Assembly (NCBI GenBank): GCA_012861695.1
Contig: JAAOOA010000006.1
Span: forward strand, 33,537,434-33,601,433
DNA: 64,000 nt
Direction of reading: 5' to 3'
From: Trematomus loennbergii
Lineage: Eukaryota > Chordata > Actinopteri > Perciformes > Nototheniidae
The translations under genes and the position numbers were made by a program. Shown here piece by piece: positions 1-13,639 of the stretch. The first letter of the stretch is position 1, and every line of letters starts with the position of its first letter. The notes beneath the pieces are model-generated. The model did not search any database. It had not been told where the DNA came from and saw only the letters and a program-made list of their open reading frames with translations.

Positions 1-479
1 GCCAGATTGAGAGGAGGAGTACAGGGAGAAGGGTGGGAGAAAATGTGGCTGGAAAGGAGATAAAGACAGAGGTAATGCAGAAAATGTAAAGAGGTCTGTT
101 TGTATTTATCATTCCCTTTTTCTGTATAAGATTTGGATGAAATCCATACTTCCTTGATGGTGAATGTCTCCTTAAAAAGAACCAGGCGAGTGTACATTTC
201 AATTGTGTAATGGCACAGCAAACTTATTCTGTGCATCTTTGTAAAATAGTTGGTTCTAGCTACTTGGTGAAGTAGCGAATTCTCAAAGGGCTAGTTGGTG
301 AAGTATTGTAACTGGGGTGCTAGCGCCCAACAAGCTAACAAGTTAGGAATAGGCCAGCGCCAAGACCCCCAAAAAGGGCTTTGAGGCCTTTTTTGAAATT
401 TGGCCAAACCATTTTTAAAACTTCAGTCACGTGATGAAATTAGGCCAAATACTTTTTTAAACAGAATTACTTTGGGAAA
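1..479. other. Non-coding stretch, no gene seen
   Basis: No reading frame with recognisable protein content and no clear repeat boundary is visible. A short motif, 'ttggtgaagta', occurs twice near 263-306, but it is too short to assign to a family. Confidence 0.6.
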
Positions 480-842
480 GAGACGCCAGTAAATCAGTGG
501 ATAATCAGGACTGAAACCACCAGACTCAGGGACAGTTTCATCCCACAGGCCATAAGACTATTAAACACCTGAACTTTGAAACAACATCCATAACATTCAT
601 CAGGCTGCTACTTAGAAATTATTCCAATCACTTGTATATAGACTCTTATTGCACTATTTCACTATTTCACTTTTTCACTATTTTTCTTTTTGTATTTACT
701 TGCACAGTTTTTACCTGTTTTTCTATTTTATTGTATTGCACTGTTGGAGGAGCCTGTGACCTAAGATTTTCATCGTCATAACTACACTGTAGCTATGTTC
801 GTATGACCAAAAAAGCCTTGAAACCTTGAAACCTTAAAACCT
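480..842 (+). mobile_element. LINE 3' end (L2/CR1/Rex1-like), 5'-truncated
   Basis: The segment begins in the last codons of a reverse-transcriptase-type frame (507-572), continues through an A/T-rich 3' UTR with repeated 'cactatttc' units, and ends in short tandem repeats of the form 'ccttgaaa' at 816-842. A short tandem-repeat tail instead of poly(A) is typical of the L2/CR1/Rex clades. Everything upstream of about 480 is missing, as expected for a 5'-truncated target-primed insertion. The clade assignment is by eye and not secure. Confidence 0.6.
507..572 (+). pseudogene. C-terminal remnant of LINE ORF2 (reverse transcriptase)
   Basis: Twenty-one codons from 507 to the stop at 570-572 read RTETTRLRDSFIPQAIRLLNT. 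This resembles the C-terminal tail seen in fish L2/Rex-type ORF2 proteins, which typically ends with a motif like 'RLRxSFxPQAxxLLN'. No start codon, endonuclease or reverse-transcriptase core is present, so this is a dead fragment left by 5' truncation. The match is from memory of the family. Confidence 0.55.
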
Positions 843-3800
843 ATTTCATAAACTATGTTAAATGCCGTTATAGTGTAATTTTTGGGCTGCAGTTTATGTT
901 AGTGAGCCTGAGTGGCTGGGAGGCAGAGTTTAGAAAATGCTAGTGTTTGCTAGCCCTAGGGCCGTGTAGCTTTGTACTCTGCAGTAAAGCCATTTTGTCG
1001 TCATGTGTCACTGAGCAACATTCATTCAACATTTTTAAAAGTCCTTGCTACTTCACAGGACTATGGACTCAATGTGAACATGGTTGCTTTTACTGATGAA
1101 CATACAGACAAATCTACAGTCTCCTCTGAGCCTAAAAGCAAGTTGCAGCTCATTGCTATCATTTTGAAATAAAACGTTACCGTTTTTGCACACTCTAAAA
1201 AACAAAAAAAGTTAGAAGCCGTTCAAAATCTCATTAAAAACTCCTGTAAACTATAGCATTGAATGCCGGACAGACACAGGTAGAGACAAGCTAACATTTA
1301 GCATTTAAAGGATCAGAAATTCCCCTTAGGAATAGTTAAAGACCAAACATAAGAAGTGAAAAAGGAGAGGCCAATGCCACACTTCCAAATGAATGATAAT
1401 GTTGATCAATAAATACTGGATGTGTAGATGTGGCAATAATCATACCATCAACTGAAAAGGTGATGATACAGTATAACAATGTTGTGTTCATTGGTTGTTT
1501 CCTCTGTCCCCTAGTAGCCAGAAAAAGGTTTAGTATAAGAATTAGGTTTAAGTTAGATTTAGGGAATTCATTTTGTCCATAAGGGTCCTCACAAGAATAG
1601 AAAGAGAAATGTGTGTGCACGCGTAAGGTTAGGGGTTTGTGAAAAGGGTAGGTCGTCAGCCCCACACAAACCCACACACACTCACCACAACCACAAACCA
1701 ATCCAGTGCCAAGGCAGCACAGATGCAAACTCCCCCCTGACCGGGCGGCTGCCAAGGCGCCGCTTCCGAAGCCTCTCCACCAGCTGGAGACTCTCTGATG
1801 AGGCCAACACATCCATTTCCCTGGTAACCGACGAGCCCAGGCACACACACAGGGACACACTTGCATATAAACACGTATATGCACCCATGTGAATATGTAT
1901 ATGCCACACGCGCACAGTGTCCCGTCAACGCCCCAAACCCCCCTCCCCTCCATGCAAAACCCCCCCAATCCCTCCTCCTTGCCCTGTTTGCTGCCAGGTC
2001 TATTATCACACGGGATGCGTTGCGGGGCCACAACACAACAGCTAGACACATTTATGCCCAGTAACCAGACATATGCAGTGAACAGCCCACTGTTCTGATT
2101 AGCAGGACCCAAGATGTCACCTCTGCTTTTGCGGTAGAGATGCACCTCAAAAAGTCTGATTTAATTTGAGACATATTAACAATATTCAGGATCTTCTTAT
2201 AAAACTCAACAAGGTTCACATAGAGTGGTGCAGAAATGTGTCCCTGATATTGGTATATATACTGAAATAAGGTCTGTTAACACAAGCTTACAAGTGTTTG
2301 ACGTTTTGTTAGGTGACATAAAATACCTCATTCATTAATACCCCACTTGTACATTTCAGAAACTTCTATATGTCATAAAAGAGACGGTTGCTAACAAGTG
2401 AGTAAAAAACCTTCTAAACGCGATCGCTCCGAACGTTAGCCGCCTTTAGCTTAGTGGTTGAGATGTGCAGCCATGTGACCGTGATGTAGCCTAACATTAG
2501 CTTTTTAATTCTGCCGATTGCATTTTGGCTTCGAAAATCATCAAGTGGTGTTAATATGTGGAAAGTATTCTGCTGAAAAAATCATGTAAGTATCATGCAT
2601 GTGTGTTTACCACTGAACTTATTTTCTGCAATGTACAAACATCCAATGTAGAAATGCTTTTAGTCCGAGGGAGCCTTTGGGAAGCTAACTTCCATCACGG
2701 CCTACAAATATACATCATCACTGCAACACTCGGGTAATGTGTTGGCATGTTAAATGTAGTTTTAAAGCTTCATTATACCCCATTATATATCGCAAGGTAA
2801 GTGTGCCAATTCCCGTGTGTTTTTAATTAACGTCTTTCTTGCCAATATGCCACTTTGGACCCGTTGAATGCTGATAATTCAACGTCTTAGTCTGTACATC
2901 ACCTGCTGTTTCATAAGCAAATTACATGTTTCTTTCTCTCCTGTATAGTTCCATCAGTAAAATGCTTCAGTGTGTGCCTCGCCACAGCTGCATACCATAT
3001 CCTATAATATCCAGATTATACTTTACCTGAGTATTTACAGATGATTCAACTATAATTACTATGATGAGTGGCATAATTAGTAGCCTATTACTCTTAATAA
3101 GTACTTTTGATACAATAACACTGTTTTTAACTGTAGGGAAGAAGAAGCATGCACTTACTTGGTGTTTATTTGTCAAAATGGAGTGGAGCTGTCCTAACGG
3201 AATACTCTTAAACAATATATTTATTTGGCAAAAAAATAACCAACAGAATGCAAAGTTTGGCCACATGTGTCTTTGAATAAGCTACCCTTTTCACCAGACT
3301 TACAGTAATAAGATGTATTTTCAAGACAACACTTAGAATTCAGCAGTGGGGTATTGGTAAACACAGGGTGATATAAAATATGTTTAAAAGACCAAGTTCA
3401 TTTAAAAGTTCATTTAAAGAGGTCTCTCAAATGAGGGTTTGCTTTATGTTTTTGATCAAACTAATTAAACAATAGTTCAGTTCTGACACCATTGCTTCCT
3501 TTAGATGACTCATTTACTATTTATATTCACAATTTTTCTTTTAAATGTAAGCTTAATATTGTTAACTGTTTGTGCAGAAAGGTTAATGGAAACTTGAAAA
3601 ATATGATGTTCTGTTCTGATAATCAACAATGCAAATGGGATATGTTATTTGTTAACAACTATGTATGGCGGCCGATAGGTGCAAACACGTTGAAGTGTTG
3701 CACACAGCTGGCACCTGAGTGCTTGGTGACATTTAGGGATTATCAAGTTGGCCAACTATCACTGAAAACTACCCTAAAACTTAAGTTTGATTTGCTTATT

Positions 3801-4389
3801 GTAACAATGTGATGGCATGATTCCTTCTGATATTATTGCAGATCTGCTGTAAGTTAGCTTGCTAACCTAGCTAACCTAGTCATTTCAAATATACTGACAA
3901 ACAATAAGAAATATGAACAGACTAACTCTGCGAGAGAGACAATTGGCCAACTTTAGAATCCCCAAACGGCCACAAGCGCTCCGGTCCTATATGTATATCA
4001 GTTTTTAGAGTCCCCGTTTCTGTTGTGTTTTGAGCTTCTTGAAGCATTTTGTATTTGCAGCATTTAATTTATGCAGTGCTTATATTAAAAGCTGTGCATG
4101 TCTCGTCAAGTTGGTGAAGATGTTTCTTCATTGGCACATTTGTTTTTATAATTGCAAATGTTTTGAAAGTAAAGCGTGTTTCTCTTAATGGAAGTGTTTT
4201 GGGCCGTAGTACTGCGTACCTGTCGGACACCGTAACTAGGGTTAATCTTTTCCTTCATGTCAATATGGTTCCTTTTACACGGTGCCCCTTCTCATTTTCT
4301 GTCTTTCCTCTGTTCTCCTCTTTGCTCCCTTAGCTCAGGTGCTCCTGATCTTCTCCTGGCTCTGCCTTAGCTCAGGTGTTCCAGATCTG
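843..4389. other. Non-coding stretch, no gene seen
   Basis: The frames here are short and overlap on both strands without codon signal or known domains. The longest lies on the minus strand over CA/GT-rich DNA at 1600-1920 and is low-complexity. No promoter, tRNA or clear transposon terminus was found. Tracts near 2400-2800 have the texture of old dispersed fish repeats, but I could not define ends. Confidence 0.5.
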
Positions 4390-4396
4390 CCATTCG

Positions 4397-7083
4397 CCGT
4401 GGGTATTTCTCAATGTCGAGGACGCTTGCTTGGTAGCACATGTCTTCCGAGTCACTTGCTTCAGAAGCGAGGCAAGAATCCTTCCTAGCCTCGGAAAACG
4501 AAGAATTGTGGAACAGGCTAACAGGTGTGCAGGTGTGCGTCATATGCGAGGCCCTTTTTTGATTTTTGTTTTTGCAGTGCTGTCAAAACGGTATATAATT
4601 TTAAATAATCCTTAAGGGATTGTTCGTCTGAAATGCTTAGAGTTACATTTTGCAATAATAATTTTGCAACCCTGTGTTTAACATGATTAATTCACTTTTT
4701 TCTCTTTCTCTTGTTTTTCTCTGTGATTAGGACAATTCTAGAGAAATGGATCTGCTGGAGAAGGACCCCTAATCTGAAAAGTGTACGGCAAATCATCAGG
4801 ACAGAGCTCCATCCACCTGGACACCCCGAGGTGCTGGAGAAAGCAAAACAGCGATCAGGAACATCCTCCACCCAGACCTCTGCTTACTGCACTCCTACAG
4901 ACTTGTGTCTTAGTTTCAGAATTTGATTTTGTATGTGTCCTTTCTTTTAATAGATATTTAACGAGTATATTGAATCTGTCTGATTCCCCAAACAACTGCT
5001 TCTATATACTTGCTGCACATACAATACAAATAACATACATAACTCCATAAACACACTTTTGCTGATATTTGTTTTACTGCTGATGATGTTAAATAACATG
5101 ATTGATTTCCTCTGTCTCAATGATGAAAGTTATAATAATAGAAGACATGAAGCTGCAGAGAGAGGATGGATATATTCTTACCTCTACTTTGTGATAAGAT
5201 GAAAATACAAAATTAAATTAAAATATTAATAGTTAAATACATTGTTTATTTCATTTACTGAGGTTTTAACCATTATTTACAACATGTGTACATACGCAGT
5301 GGAATAATAGGATATCTCTAGGTCATTACACTGTCTTCAGTTTAATTGTATTAATACAAAAAATAGGTAATAGAAAATGTTTAATTGTGTATTTCAGCAA
5401 AGCGGGGGGTCACGGTGGTGCTGGACCTGGAGGTGCTGACCTGGAGTCAGTGGGACATCATCTGGGCTGGTTCAGGGGAAGAAGAAGAATATAAACTGTT
5501 ATAATCACAGCTATATATTAAGATTAGAAAACGAATATTGTTATTGTAAGAATCAATCTATACAACATGCTTTTGTTCATTTAAAAAAACATATTGTTTT
5601 ATTAGTACAGAAAAATTAAGACTTGTTTTAAATATGAAATAATATGATTAAATTACATCAGCTAGGCCTATATATAATTGACTTGTTAACTTACTAATGT
5701 AACATTACTGGGGCTAAAGGAACAGCTTAATCTTAATTACTTGGCCATGGTTCTCTTTATTTCATCGCCGTCGGTGATCTCCAAAAAATGGTTAAAGTAA
5801 AAAACTAAAAGTAACGTTTCTGGATCCTTTTCAGCTGAGTTAGCTTGTAAGCTAATTTGCTAGCAGGCTGCTGGAGCAGCGCAACCGAACAGCGCGTATC
5901 ACGTGACGTAAATACGAAGCGCTCCTTAGGCTAGACCAGTGGTTCTCAAACTGTTTCTGTCAGGCCCCCCCTTTGGAGAAAAAAAAAAGTCGGGCCCCCC
6001 CAATACAAATAGTCAGGCTCAGTGGCGGCGCCAGAGATTTATTTTGGGGGTGCTGTGGGGTAGCTTGACGTTTCATAGAGGGTGCTCAAACATTTAGGGT
6101 TTCCCATTAATGTACCGGGGTACAGTTGAATTTTCTACTGCAACAATCCCCACGCAAATACACAGTACAACCGCGACTGTTACAATGAAGGCTCGATAAT
6201 CAGCTCACGGCATATACGTGTAAGCAGGGTAAAGTGCTATTTTTATAGGTGGTGTGTGAACCTACATAGGGGGGTCCGGGGGCAAGCTCCCCCGGGAAGA
6301 TTTTTTTTTAAATATTGAAGTTAAATGCATCAATCTGGTGCACTTTGAGAGCAACATGAATAGATCTATGGATACCTCTCTCAACACCCATATGAAACAG
6401 AACTGTAAACAGATTTACTTTTTTTTATGGATATTTTACAAATCACCCTTTTAAACTTTATTCTTGTTTTATTGTCATATAGTATTTCATACCTGTTTCA
6501 ATTCTCTTATTTTTTTATAACTATAATGATCATATAAACGTGTGCCTCGGAAATAATTGTTTACATTAATGGTGACCAAAACATTTGAGACCCACTGAGA
6601 TAACACTGAGAGAGTCCTTTAGCTCACTGAGTCTCTCAGTCTGACAGGAGAGGACCCTCCTCCACTTTGTTGTTGAAAAAGCTCCTTATATCCGTTAGCG
6701 TAGCTCGCTAGCACCAGAAGCTAACAACAACGATCTCCGGTACCGGTGCGCTCTCTCTCTCTCTCGCTCGTGCACACAAAATGGCTCGTTCCACACACAC
6801 ACAGAGCCGAGCTTTAATGAAACACAGAGACCCAGACGTAATAGTACTGTCTCATATTATTATTATTATTCTCGAATGCATAATCTTTTTTTTTTTTTTA
6901 ATAACCATTTTTCCTCCTGGTCTCTCGCGCCCCCGGGCGCGCCCCCCACTTTGAGAACCACTGGGCTAGACCGTCTCATTTCGTAGGCCGCTCGGTCCAG
7001 CCTACCAAGTCTACGTGGGCTGGGTCCTCCGTGGACCGCGTAGGCTGCGTACTCCGAAGGGTGCAGCCCCTGAATTGAGACAC
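4397..7083. mobile_element. Possible old DNA transposon, hAT-interrupted
   Basis: The left part begins near 'tatttctcaatgtcgagga' (about 4402). The right end (6972-7083), read on the minus strand, begins 'ggccgtgtctcaattcagg', and the two are loosely similar in inverted orientation. The right segment has the 'ctgcacccttcggagtacgc' texture of a widespread fish DNA-transposon terminus. A possible splice acceptor lies at 4730, and short open stretches follow, but no transposase domain is recognisable. The target duplication is unclear, so the boundaries and the pairing of the two ends are uncertain. Confidence 0.3.
5937..6963. mobile_element. Non-autonomous hAT element with perfect 8-bp TSD
   Basis: The ends are inverted: 'cagtggttctcaaa' at the left and its reverse complement at the right. 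They are flanked on both sides by the identical 8-mer 'ggctagac' (5929-5936 and 6964-6971). An 8-bp target duplication and CAG...CTG ends define the hAT superfamily. The 1027-bp interior has no transposase frame. It contains a GC-rich hairpin, 'cgggggc'/'gctcccccg' (6279-6298), and a second hAT-like start, 'cagtggcggcgcc', at 6020, so an older element may be nested inside. Perfect flanks suggest the insertion is not very old. Confidence 0.88.
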
Positions 7084-9756
7084 GGCCAACTGATACATAA
7101 GGAAGGCTGGAGGAGAAGGAAGCTCCTTCCTTTTTTTGCTGCCTGACTAAGCAGTCTTCAATGGACTTTGGTTTAAGATGTTTTGTTTCTTTTCTTTTTG
7201 AGTATGGAGAACTTGGTAGTCCAGTTTTTGGGGTTTTGTTTCTTAGTTTAATTTATGCAAATAATTGTTTGTCTAAAGCCAGAACAGGTACTTACAGTTT
7301 TAATATATAGTCTATGGTTATAATGCTAATTATTATACATACAAAAAAAACATTAAATCTGATTATTTAAAGATTTGCTAAATAAATTAATGTGACATTT
7401 ACAAATGACAAAGAGAAAGCAAGGAGAGGATTTTGGAATGGGTTTCATTAACAAGAAGGGAGGAGTCTGCTAAGTGTATAATCTCTCCATAGAGTGGAGG
7501 TCAGACTAACAGCACCTGTTTGTGTCCGCCAACAACGAATGGCAAGGGAAAGCATGGCGTTGCATGGCATGGAATGGCATGGAATGAGACACAAGAAGGC
7601 AGAGAAGGAACGTGGCTGCTGGAAGGGGATCAGTGGCTGAGCTTTAACCTTGGGGCTCTTTGAGTTGGAAAAGGAGAGGGCCCTTAGCCTCCTCTGTCGC
7701 ATTTACACACAAAGAGCCAAAGGGGGTCTGAGGCATCCACCACCCTACTCAGCCCGACTCCACTCTCCGTCTGAGAGACAAGGAAGGTTCAGAGATGTTC
7801 ATGTCGACAGAGCCCTGCAAAAGCCTTTTGATGTCCCTCTTGTTTTTGAGGGGACCGCAGAAAGGCTGGAGGACTTTCGGATGTGGTGCCAAGAACAACA
7901 AGCGAGGAGGCAGCTGTGTGCAAGAGGAGACGGATCGGCCCAGGAATCAAAGATGGATGGCGAAGAAAGGAAAATAGCAAATCAAAGCAGGGGTCCCACA
8001 CAATCGGAGTTGGTCCATGTCTTTAAATGAATTGACTTGGGCGGAGGCCACAGACAGAACATACACACCAGCAAAACGTCTGCCATCAGCAGAAGTGTTT
8101 ATCAAAAAACTTTCACTTAATTAATGAATGTTGCAGCTGGAAGAAAGAAAAAACAATTTTGAGTTCAGGAGAAGTCCACCACTTGTATGCATAATGATCT
8201 GTCATTAAAGTCACATTTTTTAAATGAATGATGGATCAATTTACTATGTGTAGTGTGAAAGCTCCTGTGCTGTGGGATATGGCCTAGTCATATATGTATT
8301 CTTAAGCCTCTGTTCCTTTACAAAGTGGAGGAGTAACTGTACTTTAATGTGTAAAAAATCCTGTTAGCCTCTTATGAGCATGCAACGTTTATGGATGTAT
8401 CTATGCTGCCGTTGCATATCATGTCCCAACATTGGTGATGCCTCACGATGGAGATAACGGCACACACTTTAACGTTAAAGAAATCCTGTGTTAACATGTT
8501 AACTGTGTATCTAAAAATCTTCATTCTGGTCAGGGTTTTACATAAGCTATGTATTCGGTAACCTAAAACCCGGTTTTAATGTGGTTGAAAGGCAACAACA
8601 CAAATACAAAAAGCTATTTTATTTATTTGTGTAATACTTGTGTATGTGTGGCCTCAGTATGTCTAAAGTTTTATAATGTCTTCTGTGTTTGAGGATTAAT
8701 TTAGTCCAGTCTTGGAAAATAACCCTGACGATGTCTTACTCACAGACCACACATACACAAAAGAGTGATGTATCAAGACTTTTTGTTTGGGGAGAGGGGG
8801 ATTTCAAAGCAGTTGGCATATCCTAGGCACGTTTGACATGAAAATATACTTTTGGACAAATTATAGGAAATATAGAACCCAAATGGTTTTGAAGCTTCGT
8901 TAAGTGTGAGTGCACATTTGAAGACAAACCAGCGTGCTGCTCTGTGAGTATTTTAATCGCCTGAATCAGGAAAAGGTGGTTCATTTAAGTTGTAAAAAAT
9001 ATATTTCGATTGAATGTGAATGTTCAAACACTTTGTTCATAAACTAATTGAATGAAAAATGTAAATGTTTTGACACAGAATCAGCATTATAAAATAAAAT
9101 AAACTGTATTTTAACTTGTTTTTCATGTCAAAAACTTCCCCTAAATGCAATACGTAAGGCACCGTGTGCAGACAGTATGCAGAGCCTGTCTCCTGATCTC
9201 ACAGTTAAGTGATCATGAAGTGAACTTTATGCTACAGATACACAGTTTTTCTATGTTCCACACTCCATTACAGCTGGGGGGAAACAGCCTCTTAAGAGAT
9301 ATCCAGACATTTCCCGAGGCTGTGTGCCCCTAGGGCCTCCCCTCGATTCGCCCTTAGCAGGAAGAAATCAGCCGCTAAGGCAACAGCATCTCCTTTCCCC
9401 GCGGCTACTGCAGCCATACACATGTACTGCTAATGCCTCCAAATCACATTTCCCATCACTTTAGCAGCAACCCTTCTTAAAAGCATGCCTTTTTCCCACC
9501 AGTTTAAGACAAGTAAAGAGATAAAAAGGATAACCCAGGATGTTTTGTCAAGACATTTTTTAAAAGGATTCGTCCAAAAGATAAGAGATACAGTTGTTAC
9601 ACTCCTGGAGAAATCATCATGTTACATCTACTAGAATGATTTAGAAAAGGTATAAATATCTCTACTTTGGAAAAGCTCATCACAGCTATTACATCCTACA
9701 TTTCCTGAAGAATACATTAGTGTCAAATTAGAATTACACATACATTTCTCTGTTTT
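7084..9756. other. Non-coding stretch with minor repeat fragment
   Basis: No gene is recognised. The segment 7245-7335 is a diverged copy of 47315-47390 (shared 'tttgtctaaag', 'ttacagttttaat' and 'ggttataatgct'), so it is an uncharacterised dispersed repeat. A small 'ggcatggaat' duplication lies at 7560-7585. The remainder looks unique and A/T-rich, with only short random frames. Confidence 0.5.
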
Positions 9757-9987
9757 TAGAGGGGCCCTATTCTGCTCATATTCAGGTTCATATTTGTATT
9801 AAGTGCCTCTACTGTGACATTACTCCGTGCCTTACATTTTCTCAAAAGGACGGGGGGTGTATGGAAGAGAAACTCCCTCCGGAGGGAGCATCGGGATTTT
9901 AGCCTTTGCGGACTATTTCCATGCACAGAAACATATATAACACACTACAGGAGAGGGAACACCCCACAAAGCATAACAGGGCCTCTT
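9757..9987. repeat. Short MITE-like repeat ('GGCCCTATTCTGC' family)
   Basis: The left end 'agaggggccctattctgc' and the right end 'gcataacagggcctctt' are approximate inverted repeats about 230 bp apart. The interior 'caggttcatatttgtatt' motif recurs at 34205-34222, and a related fragment lies at 51766-51900. No target duplication was confirmed. The family is a common teleost interspersed repeat; its superfamily is not determined here. Confidence 0.55.
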
Positions 9988-11425
9988 TACCTGGCTCTCA
10001 CACAGTCTCTCAGTTCTTTATACCCGTGTGAATTCTTTTTCTGCTGGGATAAAAAAGGAAGTGACTGACTGACTGACAGTTGACTGAGAGAATAGTTTAG
10101 GTAGTGACAAGTCGGCATTATAGAAATAAAGTGAGTGAGTGACATCCTATCTGTGTTGTGATCACATGTCTGTCTCTTTTCTCACTCTGTCTATCTGTTG
10201 TTTTTCTCTCCTATTTCTATCCGTCTGAACAAATTTGTTTAATTTGTTCTTTTTTTGTTGTAATTTTCTTCAATCTCATTTGTTTTCCTTGATTTTGCAA
10301 TACCAATTTTTATTTAGTTTTTCTTGTTTCTTTGACCATGTTTGGTTGTGTACTAAATCAAATCCACAGAAGGCTGATTGTGAGGGAATTATTGTCATTA
10401 TGCTTAACTATTGAATATTCAACTGCTTACTTAGTCAGTGATATTTTTCTTAATCAACAAATTCAACAGATATTTCACTTGATTGATTAGGGATCAACTG
10501 TCAGGTTGGGTTATTCAATTATTTATATCATATCTTTTTATGTTTTTTGTAAATTGTAATTTTTGCTTATTCAGTTCATTGTTCATTCATAAATATAAGA
10601 AGAGGGAGGACTTTTTTTATGTTTTCAGGGGCTTAAAAATAAAACCTAAATCCTTAATGTTGTATAAATGATAGGTGTCTAAAAAGAGTGCAAAAACATT
10701 ACTCACAGGGAATTCTGCTCTTATGTTAACATAATCTGCATTGAAAGATACATTTTAAAACAAAATGTATTAACAAAATTCACAGCGTTCATTTACACCA
10801 TTACTTAAATTGAGTTAAAACTACGTTGTTGGGCATCAAGGCCCTAACACACTAAGGCCAAGACAGATACATTACAAAAAAGTATAGAAAAACATAGATT
10901 GATGTGTGGCCTGTAGGTGTGACTACTACTTTTGTGATGACAAGTGAACAAAGTTGCCAAATTGATCAAATTCTGTGTAACAAGTGTATCTTTCAGTAGC
11001 GAAGACATGGTAAAGGCGTTGAGAGGTTGAGTGTGGATGTGTGAAATATGATTCTGAATATGCAATATTTCAGTCAGGAGAGAAAGACGTGTGGAAGAAG
11101 AATACAAACGGAGAAGGAGTGGATGAAGGAGGACTTGTAAAGGGGGATAAAAAGGGAAAGGATGAAAGTAGGAGGCAGGAGGGGACAGGACTTCCCCTAC
11201 AGCCACGTGTTCTGATCAGCTGTCAAACACTCCACACCGCCTTCTGTTTTACTTCCCCGTCTCTCCTTTCCTCACCTTTCTTTGATGTTTACTCTCACCT
11301 CCTCCACATGCTCCTGTTAGTCTGATTCACATCTGCGTGTCTGAGATCAGTTCATCGCTTCACAACTTAGAAGTTGTAGTTGCAGGGCAATTTTGGGTCT
11401 GTGTCTCATTTATAGAGATATTTTT
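9988..11425. other. Non-coding stretch, no gene seen
   Basis: A/T-rich DNA with a small 'ctgactgactgaca' run near 10064-10078. The frames on both strands at 10844-11325 overlap and have no recognisable domain. No repeat ends, RNA gene or promoter signal was identified. Confidence 0.5.
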
Positions 11426-11901
11426 CAGTGGTGGAAGAGGTAAAAGTGCCAACATATTCATTTCAAAATACTTCACTACAAGTCCAACATTCAAAATCTC
11501 ACTTAGGTCAAAGTACAGAAGTATTATGAGCAACATGTACTGAAAGTGGACCTATCCTACTTTTGGGGGGTTTCCCTTTCCTGTAAAATCACAGCTAAAA
11601 TCCCTGTGTTCCCTCCAGTGGGAGTTTCTCTCCCACACCCCCCTATATTTGGATATATTACTATATATATGACAATTTTAGATTTTAAATTTGTGTTGCA
11701 TGAAGCAGTATATCACGAAGAAATAAAACACAAACAATTCATGTTTAGGACTTTCTTTTCCAACCTTTTATAAATATCATTGTATCATTTTACCTTTTTT
11801 ACCACAAACAGTTTTGCCACTGGTCAAATCTTAAGCAATGCATTATGTCTTAAGTTTATTTGTACATTATTTCCCATTCAACTTTTGCCTTCCACCACTT
11901 A
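11426..11901. mobile_element. hAT-like MITE remnant
   Basis: It starts 'cagtggtggaagaggtaaaa' and ends near 'gccttccaccactt', which is roughly inverted. The interior motif 'gtacagaagtattatgagcaac' resembles the common fish hAT repeats built on 'tacttttacttaagtaaaag'. No 8-bp target duplication is visible at these limits, so an end is probably eroded. It has no coding capacity. Confidence 0.55.
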
Positions 11902-12789
11902 CGATGGTTGTTAAACAAAAGTATTTAACCACATACTTCAAATTGAAGTTTGGGCATCTGGCACAACAAATGTAATTTCCAAGTTTTGTTTGAATGCAGA
12001 ACACAGAAAGCTGTCCCGATCCGAACATGTCGTGGTGTTGAGACATTTACTCTCAGCATTTCTACAGTGAGGAGAATCGGCCAACAAAAAAAAACTGCTT
12101 TAGCACTTTTTGTGCTTACAAAGCCTGATGAAGAATAGAACGCAGAGTATACAAGCGTGATAATGAGTCTCCTTTTTAGTGATGAGAAACTCATTTGAAA
12201 CTGTCCAGATTTCTCCTACAAAGAGACACGACACCAAGGCTGGATGTTCGCGCTGTTTCCTCAGAATGTGCTTTCACAGCCTCAAAATCATTCCCGCTGA
12301 AAGAAAAAGAGTGATTTTCTCCTCTGTGGGTAATTCTTGCTGCTCTCACCGTCCACCATCTCCAACTGAATTGTCTTCAATCGTCTCCTAGACGCCTTCA
12401 TGGAGGATCTCTCAGAAACGCACACAAATGCAGATGCATGTCTGTTCGTGCAGCAGTCAGCAGAGTCAGTCGATCCCATGGATTTTCATAAAGGAATCAT
12501 ATTTGAAATGAAATCAGTCGTGGGCTGCTTGTGGTAAACACTGTCATGTCAGGGAGACAGCTAAGCCCTACAAGGCTTTTCCGCCTAAAGGCTCCACTTA
12601 AAGCAAATTATCATTTACCTTTCGACGCTTGCCAGATCATTAGGCAGGGACATTAAAACCAGCCACCACAGCACCAGAGGGGCCCGAGTGAACCGCTGCC
12701 CGGTACATAGCTGTATGGGGCTGTGCATGTGTGTACGTGAAGGGGTGTGTAGGTGCATGCAGAAGTAATAGCAGGATAGCGCGCGCGTA
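11902..12789. other. Non-coding stretch, no gene seen
   Basis: Mixed-composition DNA with short random frames on both strands. No repeat terminus, splice-bounded open frame or RNA structure was recognised. Confidence 0.5.
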
Positions 12790-12903
<114 letters not shown>

Positions 12904-13233
12904 ACGGTGACATCAAAGGGGCCAGCAGCCCTGGGTTTAGCCATGTGCCCAATCATTTGACACAAGCAGATGCATCATTAAAACACTGCCACACTCGCTG
13001 GCCAGGCGAGAGACCGGGCAAATCTCTCATACACGCGCACATTAGCATTATTTGTTTTTTTGCCCCCATTCATTCTTCCAAATTACACCAAGACGCGAAA
13101 ATGCAGAAAATGTTGACGCTACCAGGATTTATTTTTCCCATTTTTATACTTTTTTACTTTCCAAGTTTCGACAGGCGTGTGTGATTGTGGAGGGGAGTGA
13201 CATGACCGTAGGGAATCGGATGGGCATGGCGAA

Positions 13234-13375
<142 letters not shown>

Positions 13376-13601
13376 AAGAGACAGTGTCTGCCCTAGCCAT
13401 GGCAACCCAGCCCTTCTCATTAAATCAGCCGGAGCAGCTCGTGTCTGGGGTCGAAGCTGGCCACATAATGCACACACAAACACACTCGCAAACAAACACA
13501 CGCTCGCACACACAGAGAGACAGAGGGGCCGACACTGGGCCAATGGCGGCCTGTGATGTGCGGCCAGAGGATGGATGTGGACAGACTTCACCTTCTTCTG
13601 C

Positions 13602-13602
<1 letters not shown>

Positions 13603-13638
<36 letters not shown>
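13603..13638. repeat. (CTG)12 trinucleotide repeat
   Basis: Twelve uninterrupted CTG units. They read as poly-Leu, poly-Cys or poly-Ala on one strand or the other and poly-Gln or poly-Ser on the opposite strand, which creates spurious long frames between 13154 and 13894. There is no evidence that it is translated. Confidence 0.95.

Positions 13639-13639
<1 letters not shown>

Noticed and set aside
1336..2145. Minus-strand frame of 269 codons, the second longest in the window
   Set aside because: It lies over CA/GT-rich DNA, overlaps frames on the other strand, and has no domain or splice context.
2450..2470. 'tagcttagtggttgagatg', similar to a tRNA/SINE A-box
   Set aside because: No B-box at 30-60 bp downstream and no cloverleaf.
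5393..5504. Possible 36-codon exon after 'atttcag'
   Set aside because: It is open but has no recognisable domain and no donor site. At this length a chance open frame is likely.
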